64,000 nucleotides of DNA from CAG-103 sp905215475 (GTDB taxonomy: Bacteria > Bacillota > Clostridia > Oscillospirales > Oscillospiraceae): contig CAJMPW010000001.1 in NCBI GenBank assembly GCA_905215475.1, positions 372,001 to 436,000 on the forward strand, read 5' to 3'. Positions 1-6,560 of the stretch are shown here, one piece after another. The notes under the pieces were generated by a model that saw nothing but the letters and a program-made list of their open reading frames with translations, ran no database searches and was not told the origin of the DNA. Each line of letters starts with the position of its first letter. Position 1 is the first letter of the stretch. Made by a program: the position numbers and the translations under genes.

Positions 1-1
1 G

Positions 2-559
2 AAGGGCGAGGGCACGGCGGAAAAACTCGCTGCCTACTGCGCCGAGCGTGGGCTCGGCTGCGATGTCATTCCCGCCGTGACGCTTGACGGCCGCATCGTG
101 AGCTCGACCTATATCCGCGAGCTGCTCGAAAACGGCGAGGTCGAGCGCGCCAATGCGTTTCTCGGTCATCCGCACACGCTGTCCGACACCGTGCACTACG
201 GCTACCGTCTCGGCACGAAGATGGGCACGCCCACGATCAATATGCAGTTCCCGGACGGGGTGCTCGTGCCGCGCCACGGCGTGTACGCCGCGAAGGTGTA
301 TCTCGACGACGGCAGTGAGCATTGCGCCGTCACGAATGTCGGCGTGCGGCCGACGGTCAGCGGCGGACAGCGCGTGAGCGTGGAGAGCTTTATCCTCGAC
401 TATGCGGGCAACCTCTACAACCGCCAGGTGCGGCTGGAGTTTTATAAGTTTTTGCGTCCGGAGCAGAAGTTCCAATCCGTGGACGAGCTCAAGGCGCGCA
501 TCCTGCACGATGCCGACACCACCCGCGCCTATTTCGCGGCGCAGATGCAGCACGCATAA
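2..559 (+). CDS. ribF: Bifunctional riboflavin kinase/FAD synthetase, C-terminal part (5' end outside window)
   Basis: Makes FMN from riboflavin and FAD from FMN in the cytoplasm. Only the last 185 codons are present; the frame is open to the left edge, so the start lies outside. Visible are the end of the adenylyltransferase domain, with the SSTYIRELL element, followed by the flavokinase domain with GTPTINM, the conserved NVGVRPTV stretch and a C-terminal YKFLRPEQKF segment. Stop is TAA, followed at once by a strong hairpin terminator shared with the convergent exonuclease gene. Identification is secure from these motifs. Confidence 0.95.
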   Translation, partial: KGEGTAEKLAAYCAERGLGCDVIPAVTLDGRIVSSTYIRELLENGEVERANAFLGHPHTLSDTVHYGYRLGTKMGTPTINMQFPDGVLVPRHGVYAAKVYLDDGSEHCAVTNVGVRPTVSGGQRVSVESFILDYAGNLYNRQVRLEFYKFLRPEQKFQSVDELKARILHDADTTRAYFAAQMQHA

Positions 560-570
560 CGGCAGGCAGA

Positions 571-617
571 AAAAACCGCAGCCCCGATACAACGTGTATC
601 GGGGCTGCGGTTTTTTT
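571..617 (+). terminator. Intrinsic terminator after ribF, bidirectional
   Basis: A perfect ~15-bp stem with GC-rich core (AACCGCAGCCCCGATAC and its complement) closes a short loop and is followed by seven T. An A-run on the left side lets it serve the convergent exonuclease gene as well. Confidence 0.9.
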
Positions 618-627
618 GATCCGCGGA

Positions 628-1620
628 TCATTGCGGCGCGGACTGCGCGGTCTTGGCCGGGCGGCGGCGGGATTTTCCGCGGCCGCGCTTGCGCGGCTGC
701 GCTGCCTTGGCCTTGTAGTAGCTCTCCATGCTGTCCGTCGCCTGATAGGTCAGGCGTGTGGCGCTCCACGTGCAGTCGTCCGCCTTGCGGAACTTGAGCC
801 GCACGAGCAGCTTGCCGTCGGTCGGGCACTCGCCGAGCGCCATGTAGCGCTGGTCGCCCTGATTGACCCACTTGCTGTAGCGCACCTCGCCGCTGCACAG
901 CGGGCAGCAGGGGGTGACAAAGGCGGCGTCGCCAAAGAGCTCGGACTTCGTGGCGTAGGTTTCCGAGGCGACGTGCTCGATGGGGTCAGGACCATTGTTC
1001 TCGCCGTGGCGCTCCTTCGGCAGGCGGGTCGTGAGCTTCTGCGCGGCGTCATGGTAGTCGGCAAGACCCTTTTCCATGTTCAGGTGCGTGCACACGAGAG
1101 CGGTGTTGTACGCATCGCCGAGCGCATCGTGCGCGATGCGCGTCTGCTCGATGGTGAAGTGCTCCATCGCGGTCGCAAGCGATTTCTGGTTGCGGTCGCC
1201 GTCGGTCTGGAGGTTGTAGATGAGCTGGAGGTTGACCCAGCCCGCGATCCAGTCCCAGTCGAGATCGTGGATGATGATGTTCTGCTCGAGGATGCCCTGA
1301 TCGTCGCAGCCCCAGGTGAGAAATGTCACATCGTCACCGCACCAGGCGCGAAACTGCGCCAGCGCTTCCGGAAAGCTCACACCGGCGGCCAGACGCTCGC
1401 GGTCGAAGCCGGTGAGCTTTTTGACCTTGTAGTGCATACGCTTAAAATAAACGGGCTTGACGTCGATCTTGAATTCTTCGCCGGGGGTCATGTCTTCGTT
1501 GAGCTTCACCGCGCCGATCTCGATGATCTCGCCGCGCAGGTGAATGGGCAGCTTGTTGAATACGGAGGATTTGGAACTCATCGCCTGATTCCATTCCAGA
1601 TCCATCACGACATAATGCAT
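628..1620 (-). CDS. DnaQ/KapD-like 3'-5' exonuclease family protein
   Basis: 330 residues. The N-terminal half is a DEDDh exonuclease: VVMDLEWNQ (Asp/Glu metal ligands near residues 7-9), GEIIEIGAVKL, a central Asp in the TWGCDDQ segment and a C-terminal AHDALGDA with the His/Asp pair. The C-terminal third carries CPLC and GECP, possibly a small metal-binding knuckle, then a basic tail rich in Arg/Lys that may bind nucleic acid. The longer C-terminus distinguishes it from a plain DNA polymerase III epsilon subunit. Start ATG at 1620. Single gene between ribF (convergent) and ddl (divergent). The exact substrate is unknown. Confidence 0.85.
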   Translation of the reverse strand: MHYVVMDLEWNQAMSSKSSVFNKLPIHLRGEIIEIGAVKLNEDMTPGEEFKIDVKPVYFKRMHYKVKKLTGFDRERLAAGVSFPEALAQFRAWCGDDVTFLTWGCDDQGILEQNIIIHDLDWDWIAGWVNLQLIYNLQTDGDRNQKSLATAMEHFTIEQTRIAHDALGDAYNTALVCTHLNMEKGLADYHDAAQKLTTRLPKERHGENNGPDPIEHVASETYATKSELFGDAAFVTPCCPLCSGEVRYSKWVNQGDQRYMALGECPTDGKLLVRLKFRKADDCTWSATRLTYQATDSMESYYKAKAAQPRKRGRGKSRRRPAKTAQSAPQ

Positions 1621-1705
1621 GGCTCTTTTCCGTCCTTTCCTGTAACATTAGGAGTATAGCACACAATGCAGCAACTTTCACGCTCTTTTTTCGGGAATTC
1701 TATAT

Positions 1706-1734
1706 TTGAATGCAAGAACATAGTGTGATATAAT
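1706..1734 (+). promoter_or_regulatory. SigA-type promoter for ddl-murF
   Basis: TTGAAT, 17-bp spacer, TATAAT, with a TG dinucleotide one base upstream of the -10 (extended -10). It lies about 50 bp ahead of the ddl start. Confidence 0.8.
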
Positions 1735-1786
1735 CAAACAATACCGTCAGAGGGCGGTTTTATGAGAAAACGAAGGGGGAATCCCA

Positions 1787-2827
1787 ATGAAAATTGCAGT
1801 TCTTTGCGGCGGCCTGAGCCCTGAGCGCAACGTCTCGATCTCGAGCGGCACGAAAATTGCCGGTGCGCTCAAGGAAAACGGCCATCAGGTCGTGCTGCTG
1901 GATATGTTCTTCGGTCTTGAAGACTATACGGGTGATATCGCCCGTGTGTTTGACGACCCGCCGGCACTCGGCGGCACGCGCATCGACGAGAGCGCGCCGG
2001 ATCTGGAGACTGTGCGCGCGCAGCGCAAGCTCCAGAGCCCGAGTCTCTTCGGCGCGCACGTGCTCGAGGTGTGCGCCATGGCGGACATCGTGTTTCTCGC
2101 GCTGCACGGCCGCACCGGTGAGGACGGCCGCGTGCAGGCGACGCTCGACCTGCTCGGCATTCCGTACACCGGCAGCGGCTACCTCGGCAGCGCCATCGCC
2201 ATGGATAAGGAGCTGACCAAGCGCGTTGTCGCGCCGCTCGGCGTCAAGACACCGGCGTGGATGCTCGTCGAGAGCGACGGCATGGATATCGACGCCGTCA
2301 TCGCGCAGGCGAAGCTGCCCTGCGTCGTCAAGCCGAATGACTCCGGCTCGAGCATCGGCGTGTCGATCGCAAACGACGCGGCCGAGCTGCGCACTGCGCT
2401 CGAGGCTGCCGCCCGTGAGGGCAGCCGTATCCTCATTGAGCAGTATGTCCGCGGCCGCGAGGTGCAGATCGGCATCCTCGGCGACAAGGCGCTGCCGAGC
2501 ATCGAGATCATTCCGGCGGTCGGCTTCTATGACTACCGCAACAAGTATCAGCCCGGTGCTGCCAAGGAGATCACCCCGGCGGAGATCCCGGCCGAGACCG
2601 AGCAGCGGCTGGCCGACGCCGCGCTGACGGTGTTCCGCGCGCTGAACCTGTCGGCGTATTCGCGCGCCGACTTCATCCTCGACGATGCGGGCGAGCTGTG
2701 GTTTCTCGAGATCAACACCCTGCCCGGCATGACGCCCACCAGCCTCGTGCCGCAGGAGGCCGCCGCCGTCGGCATCAGCTACAGCGAGCTGTGCGAGCAG
2801 ATCATCGCCGCCGCGCTGCATAAGTGA
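1787..2827 (+). CDS. ddl: D-alanine--D-alanine ligase
   Basis: 346 residues, the usual Ddl size. It joins two D-Ala with ATP to give the dipeptide used by MurF. Visible: N-terminal VLCGGLSPERNVS, the FLALHGRTGEDG loop, TGSGYLGSAIAMDK, the ATP-grasp central domain (VVKPNDSGSSIGVSI) and the C-terminal metal site FLEINTLPGMTPTSLVP. Preceded by GAAGGGGG-type RBS and an extended -10 promoter. The next gene, murF, starts four bases after its stop, so the two consecutive steps of peptidoglycan precursor synthesis are co-transcribed. Confidence 0.97.
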   Translation: MKIAVLCGGLSPERNVSISSGTKIAGALKENGHQVVLLDMFFGLEDYTGDIARVFDDPPALGGTRIDESAPDLETVRAQRKLQSPSLFGAHVLEVCAMADIVFLALHGRTGEDGRVQATLDLLGIPYTGSGYLGSAIAMDKELTKRVVAPLGVKTPAWMLVESDGMDIDAVIAQAKLPCVVKPNDSGSSIGVSIANDAAELRTALEAAAREGSRILIEQYVRGREVQIGILGDKALPSIEIIPAVGFYDYRNKYQPGAAKEITPAEIPAETEQRLADAALTVFRALNLSAYSRADFILDDAGELWFLEINTLPGMTPTSLVPQEAAAVGISYSELCEQIIAAALHK

Positions 2828-2831
2828 GCCG

Positions 2832-4190
2832 ATGACGGGGTACTGTGTATCGGATATCGCCGCCATCACCGGCGGTGTGCTTTCGGGTGACGGGACGGCA
2901 CCCGTGACCGGTGCAGTCATTGACAGCCGCGCCGTCACGCCCGGCGCGCTCTTTGCCGCCATCCCCGGCGAGCGGGTCGACGGGCATGATTACATCGGCA
3001 AGGCGTTTGACCTCGGCGCGTCCTGCTGCCTTGCACAGCGCGTTCCGGCGGGGGAGACCCGACCGGTCATCTGCGTGCCGGATACGGCTGCCGCGCTCGA
3101 GGTGCTTGCGCGCGCCTACCGCGCCCGCTTTGCCATCCCCGTGCTCGGCGTGACCGGCAGCGTCGGCAAGACGACGGCCAAGGAAATGGTCGCCTCCGTG
3201 CTCGCGCAGCGCTGGAACACGCTCAAGACGGAGAAAAACTTCAACAATCAGCTCGGCGTGCCGCTCACGCTCTTCCGGCTCGAGCCGGAGCATCAGGCCG
3301 CGGTCGTGGAGATGGGCGTATCGCACTTCGGCGACATGGCGCCGCTGGCTGCCATGGTGCAGCCAACGGCCATGCTCTTTACGATCATCGGTCACGCGCA
3401 TCTGGAGTTTTTGCGCGACCGCCGCGGCGTCCTGCAGGAAAAGACCTCCGTGCTCGACACCATGCCGGACGACGCCGTGGCCTTCTGCAACGGGGACGAC
3501 GATCTTCTGCGCGCCATGACCTGCCGCCAGCGCAAGGTGACGTTCGGCCTCTCGGACGGGTGCGACGTGCGTGCGGTCGATGTGCGCGACCTCGGGGACG
3601 GCGGCAGCACCTGCACGATCGTTGCGGGCGCGCGGCGCATCCCGGTGCACATCCGCGCCTACGGGCAGCACATGGTCTACGCGGCGCTCGAGGGTGCGGC
3701 CGTCGGCATCGAATACGGCCTGACGGATGACGAGATCATCCGCGGCATTGCGGCCTATCAGCCGGTCGGCAGCCGTGCAAACGTGGTGCGCACGGCGCGC
3801 TATACGGTCATTGACGACTGCTACAACGCCAATCCGGACTCCACGGCCGCCGCGCTGCGCTCCATGGCGACGCTCCCGGCCGGCCGCCGGGTGGCCATCC
3901 TCGGCAACATGGGCGAGCTTGGACCCAATGCCGCGGCGCTGCACCGCGAGACCGGCGCCTGCGCGGCCAAGGCGGGCGTGTCGCTCGTCATCACGTGCGG
4001 AGCGCTGGCGCGCGAGATCGCGGCCGGTGCTGCCGAGGCGGACCCGAGCGTGCAGACGGCGTCGTTTGCCGCGCTCGACGAGCTGCTCGCGGCGCTGCCG
4101 GAGCTGGTGCAGTCGGGCGACTGCGTGCTTGTCAAGGCGTCGCACAGCATGGCGTTTGAACGCATCGTTCAGGCGCTGACACAGGACTGA
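2832..4190 (+). CDS. murF: UDP-N-acetylmuramoyl-tripeptide--D-alanyl-D-alanine ligase
   Basis: 452 residues, a complete Mur ligase. It adds D-Ala-D-Ala to UDP-MurNAc-tripeptide. The N-terminal Mur domain contains SRAVTPGALFAAIPG; the P-loop is GVTGSVGKTTAKEM near residue 110; the NFNNQLGVPLTL and VVEMGVSHFGDM segments are family hallmarks; DDCYNANPDS and GNMGELG lie in the C-terminal domain. It directly follows ddl, and a strong terminator sits 17 bases after its stop. Confidence 0.97.
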   Translation: MTGYCVSDIAAITGGVLSGDGTAPVTGAVIDSRAVTPGALFAAIPGERVDGHDYIGKAFDLGASCCLAQRVPAGETRPVICVPDTAAALEVLARAYRARFAIPVLGVTGSVGKTTAKEMVASVLAQRWNTLKTEKNFNNQLGVPLTLFRLEPEHQAAVVEMGVSHFGDMAPLAAMVQPTAMLFTIIGHAHLEFLRDRRGVLQEKTSVLDTMPDDAVAFCNGDDDLLRAMTCRQRKVTFGLSDGCDVRAVDVRDLGDGGSTCTIVAGARRIPVHIRAYGQHMVYAALEGAAVGIEYGLTDDEIIRGIAAYQPVGSRANVVRTARYTVIDDCYNANPDSTAAALRSMATLPAGRRVAILGNMGELGPNAAALHRETGACAAKAGVSLVITCGALAREIAAGAAEADPSVQTASFAALDELLAALPELVQSGDCVLVKASHSMAFERIVQALTQD

Positions 4191-4206
4191 AAACCACAAA
4201 AATTAC

Positions 4207-4240
4207 CCGGACAGAAGCCTGACTTCTGTCCGGTTTTTTT
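4207..4240 (+). terminator. Intrinsic terminator after murF
   Basis: An 11-bp perfect stem (CCGGACAGAAG / CTTCTGTCCGG), five-base loop, then seven T. Confidence 0.9.
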
Positions 4241-4381
4241 ACGGCTGTACAATTTGTCAGATTCATAACGTTAAAAAACAGACGTATTTGTTAAAAAAGT
4301 AGAAAAGCAAAATAGGGCTTTTCAAACAGGGAAAAAAGCGCTACAATACAGTTGACAAGAAAATAACGATGTTTGACAGGC

Positions 4382-4447
4382 TTCGTTCCGATTCCCCACA
4401 GCGGCTGTTGCCGCCCGTGTGGGTAGTGTGGAAAGCGGAACACGAAC
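4382..4447 (+). other. Structured leader or small RNA upstream of the 65-aa gene
   Basis: Between murF and the next small gene (4241-4495) lies AT-rich DNA with two TTGACA-like boxes (4352, 4373) and then a three-tier inverted repeat: TTCG/CGAA, TTCCG/CGGAA and an inner CCCACA-GCGGC-TGTT-GCCGC-CCG-TGTGGG hairpin. It ends about 50 bases before the start codon and has no T-run, so a 5' leader structure is likelier than a terminator. Function unknown. Confidence 0.4.
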
Positions 4448-4495
4448 AACATAGAAAACTTGAATTACATTTGATTTCTTAAGGAGGAATCTGTC

Positions 4496-4693
4496 ATGGC
4501 TAAGACCAAGATCGCAGTTTTGTGGGGCGTCCTCATCGCAATGATGGTGGTATGTGCCGGTATCTACGCAACGCTCAAGGCGCGCGAGATGAACCCGTAC
4601 ATCAGCGGTACCAGCACCTATATAGAGTCCGTGCAGCCGCAGGGCGAGGCTTCCGCTGTCGTCGCGGACAATGTGGTCGCAGTCAATGACTGA
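4496..4693 (+). CDS. Small single-pass membrane protein, unknown function
   Basis: 65 residues with a clear RBS (AAGGAGG) seven bases before ATG. A short basic N-terminus (MAKTK) precedes one hydrophobic segment (about residues 6-26, IAVLWGVLIAMMVVCAGIYA), then a polar acidic tail, so it is probably anchored with the C-terminus outside. I do not recognise a family. It is monocistronic: structured leader upstream, strong terminator downstream. Real coding is supported by RBS, terminator and composition unlike the flanking DNA. Confidence 0.7.
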   Translation: MAKTKIAVLWGVLIAMMVVCAGIYATLKAREMNPYISGTSTYIESVQPQGEASAVVADNVVAVND

Positions 4694-4733
4694 GCGCTGA
4701 CAGGCGCGTGATCTGCGCCTGTATACCGTATGC

Positions 4734-4775
4734 AAGCCGCCGGGTGAAGCATTGCTTCACCCGGCGGCTTTTTTG
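4734..4775 (+). terminator. Intrinsic terminator after the 65-aa gene
   Basis: A 17-bp perfect stem (AAGCCGCCGGGTGAAGC and complement) around a three-base loop, followed by a T-run. Confidence 0.92.
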
Positions 4776-4786
4776 CGGCGCTGAGG

Positions 4787-4979
4787 CTGCCAAAAAGTGT
4801 CATTTTTTGATAAAGGGGTTGCAGTCTGCTGCGCGCATAATTTGCGCGCCGCCGGCGCGCAAATTTCACACTTGCAGCCTGAGCGGTATTTTCTCCGCCG
4901 CACATGTCGCCGAAGAAAATGATCGGACTTTTTTTCGCCGCCGCGGCGGCGAAAGGCTACGAGGTTTTTGGACAAGCTG
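4787..4979 (+). repeat. Copy 1 of a ~190-bp intergenic repeat element
   Basis: Non-coding element repeated in the same orientation at 5376-5567, about 90% identical by eye and almost gap-free. It begins with a hairpin (degenerate here), continues through GGGGTTGCAGTCTGCTGCGC, a GCGCGC-ATAATTT-GCGCGC palindrome, TTCACACTTGCAGCCTGAGC, CACATGTCGCCGAAGAAAAT and a CGCCGCCGCGGCGGCG palindrome, and ends GAGGTTTTTG...CTG. Short reading frames within it are not credible genes. Could be a MITE-like or REP-like element, or a duplicated RNA gene. Confidence 0.8.
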
Positions 4980-4980
4980 G

Positions 4981-5010
4981 CGTCCCGCATCCGAGGATGC
5001 GGGACGTTTT
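4981..5010 (+). terminator. Hairpin with T-run after repeat copy 1
   Basis: CGTCCCGCATC, short loop, GATGCGGGACG, TTTT. It abuts the right end of repeat copy 1, so it may terminate a transcript of the element. Confidence 0.7.
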
Positions 5011-5140
5011 GGCATATTTGCACAAACTGCGTACCCTCCCCATGTGCAGCTGGGAGAAAATGAAAAGCTGCATTCAAAATTTGGGAGTTATATGATATCC
5101 TTGTATTACAGTGATCGAAATGAAAGGGAGGGAATCTGAC

Positions 5141-5353
5141 ATGATCGCTACGGTTTTGTGCCTGTCGGTTCTGCCGACCGTTCTCTGCGCGTTTGCGTTT
5201 GTGTACGGACTGGTCTTTTGCATCCAGTCACTGATGAACGGGGAAAAGATGAGCGAGAGCAAGCATTGCCGCAATATGTTCCTGCTGGCGGGCGCGAGTC
5301 TTGCGCTGCTGCTGCTTTTGCCGAACCCGTGGCTCTATCTATACGCATCCTGA
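5141..5353 (+). CDS. Small two-helix membrane protein, unknown function
   Basis: 70 residues from ATG 5141, preceded by GGGAGGG. Two hydrophobic segments (about residues 2-25 and 42-62) are separated by a polar loop with MNGEKMSESKHCRNM. An in-frame upstream start (5111) would place coding across the RBS and is less likely. No family recognised. The gene sits exactly between the two copies of the intergenic repeat. Confidence 0.65.
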   Translation: MIATVLCLSVLPTVLCAFAFVYGLVFCIQSLMNGEKMSESKHCRNMFLLAGASLALLLLLPNPWLYLYAS

Positions 5354-5375
5354 ATGAAAATGGGGCGCTGCGATC

Positions 5376-5567
5376 CTGTCAAAAAGTAATACTTTTTGAC
5401 AAAGGGGTTGCAGTCTGCTGCGCGCATAATTTGCGCGCCGACGGCGCACAAATTTCACACTTGCAGCCTGAGCGGTATTTTCTCCGCCGCACATGTCGCC
5501 GAAGAAAATGATCAGACTTCTTTTCGCCGCCGCGGCGGCGAAACTCTACGAGGTTTTTGAAAAACTG
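5376..5567 (+). repeat. Copy 2 of the ~190-bp intergenic repeat element
   Basis: Same element as 4787-4979, same orientation. Here the left end is a perfect 12-bp inverted repeat (TGTCAAAAAGTA / TACTTTTTGACA). It is bracketed by an exact 14-bp direct repeat GGGGCGCTGCGATC (5362-5375 and 5568-5581), the right copy of which is also the left arm of the bofA terminator hairpin. This looks like an insertion with target duplication, though copy 1 lacks a matching right-hand repeat. Confidence 0.8.
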
Positions 5568-5599
5568 GGGGCGCTGCGATCTTCGGATCGCAGCGCCCC
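5558..5599 (-). terminator. Terminator for the bofA-like gene
   Basis: On the minus strand a perfect 14-bp stem (GGGGCGCTGCGATC, TTCG-type tetraloop, complement) is followed by CAGTTTTTC. The T-run belongs to the end of repeat copy 2. Confidence 0.75.
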
Positions 5600-5607
5600 T
5601 ATGTAGG

Positions 5608-5874
5608 CTAAAAGAGGTATTTTAAGAGCAGCAGCAGCACCAGCCCCGGAAACCCGGCCACGCCGATGACGAGCGCGTTGATCCAGTTGAGGCCGAGCGT
5701 GATGCCGACGGCGCTGCCGAAAAAGTTCAGCGCAAAGAGCGCCGCGAAGCCGATGGCCGTGTTGAGCAGCAGCTTTAAGATCCAGCGGATCGGCTTGCGA
5801 AACAGCCGGATGACCAGCCAGAGGAGAAATATGGCGGCGACGACGATCAGAATGTCAGTCAGTGATTGTGGCAT
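5608..5874 (-). CDS. BofA-like pro-sigma-K processing regulator family membrane protein
   Basis: 88 residues, the size of BofA, which in Bacillus holds the SpoIVFB protease inactive in the forespore outer membrane. Two or three hydrophobic segments, and the C-terminal GLNWINALVIGVAGFPGLVL is the family signature. It lies 12 bases downstream of a YaaL-type gene, the same order as yaaL-bofA of Bacillus subtilis, which supports the call. Ends in a perfect hairpin. Suggests the organism descends from spore formers; whether it sporulates is not shown. Confidence 0.88.
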   Translation of the reverse strand: MPQSLTDILIVVAAIFLLWLVIRLFRKPIRWILKLLLNTAIGFAALFALNFFGSAVGITLGLNWINALVIGVAGFPGLVLLLLLKYLF

Positions 5875-5886
5875 AAGAAACCCATC

Positions 5887-6102
5887 CTATTGTGTCAGAT
5901 TTTTCAGATCATGCACGGCGCAGTTATACTTTGCGCGCAGCGCATTGATCTCGTAGATGCACGCCTCCATCAGCAGGGGATCGGTGACGTTGTCAAACTC
6001 GTTGTAGGCCTGCTCGAGCGCGCGGCGCACGCCGAGCATCTCGGTGCGCACGCGCTGCACCTCCGCACGGTGCGCCCGCTGCTGCTTTCTCAGTCCGGAC
6101 AT
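5887..6102 (-). CDS. YaaL-like DUF2508 family protein
   Basis: 71 residues, highly charged, predicted helical. The NEFDNVTDPLLMEACIYEINALRAKYNCAV segment (two parts) is the DUF2508/YaaL pattern. In Bacilli and Clostridia this family sits between recR and bofA; here bofA follows, but recR is absent upstream, where a GC-rich non-coding stretch lies instead. Function unknown. Confidence 0.85.
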   Translation of the reverse strand: MSGLRKQQRAHRAEVQRVRTEMLGVRRALEQAYNEFDNVTDPLLMEACIYEINALRAKYNCAVHDLKNLTQ

Positions 6103-6461
6103 GGAAAAGCCTCCGTTCGCTTTTCTGTGTATTCTATGCAGTCAGCGGCGGTTTTAGTCACGGCGCAGCGAAATTCCGCGTGCATAGCGCCTCGCTTTCG
6201 GGCACATACTGAGACCGGACGTGAGATCCGCCGCGCGACGCAGCAACGCAGACCCGCGAAGGCAGACCCGGTACACAGACCGCGGTGCAGCCTCCGCACC
6301 CCTGCAGGCAGACTGCAGGCCGCTGTGCGCGCGGGGACGTGCAGCTCCGGCTCTCCGGAGGAGCGTTCGGTACGGAGCGCGTCAAGTGCCGGAGCGGCGG
6401 GCTCGATCCCGGAGACTCCGGGGCGGCGGGGAGCGCAAACTGCGTTCCCCGTCTATTTTTT
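6103..6461 (+). ncRNA. GC-rich non-coding region ending in a terminator; candidate RNA gene
   Basis: No credible protein gene between yaaL (minus) and the topoisomerase B gene (plus). The stretch has several inverted repeats (CTGCAG-GCAGA-CTGCAG near 6319; CTCCGG-CTC-TCCGGAG near 6346; GGGCTCGATCCC near 6398) and a plus-strand intrinsic terminator at 6428-6461. No upstream gene on that strand needs this terminator, so a transcript from within the region is implied. I searched by eye for SRP RNA, tmRNA and RNase P core motifs and did not find them. A promoter is not clear. Confidence 0.4.
6428..6461 (+). terminator. Intrinsic terminator within the yaaL-topoisomerase gap
   Basis: GGGGAGCGCA, three-base loop, TGCGTTCCCC, then GTCTATTTTTT. 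Confidence 0.8.
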
Positions 6462-6469
6462 GGAATTCC

Positions 6470-6498
6470 TTGCATTTCCGGCCTTGATACGGTATACT
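6470..6498 (+). promoter_or_regulatory. Promoter for the topoisomerase operon
   Basis: TTGCAT, 17-bp spacer, TATACT, about 60 bp ahead of the topoisomerase B start and just downstream of the preceding terminator. Confidence 0.65.
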
Positions 6499-6560
6499 AC
6501 ATTGGTTAAGGTATGAAATCAATGCTACCACATCTTGTGATATGAGAGGGATCCAACGAC

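Noticed and set aside
4904..5095. Open frames inside the duplicated intergenic element
   Set aside because: Not conserved between the two copies as reading frames; no RBS.
6103..6461. SRP RNA, tmRNA, RNase P RNA
   Set aside because: Their conserved cores (GGAAGGAAGCAGCC-type, tag reading frame, GAGGAAAGUCC) were not found on either strand.
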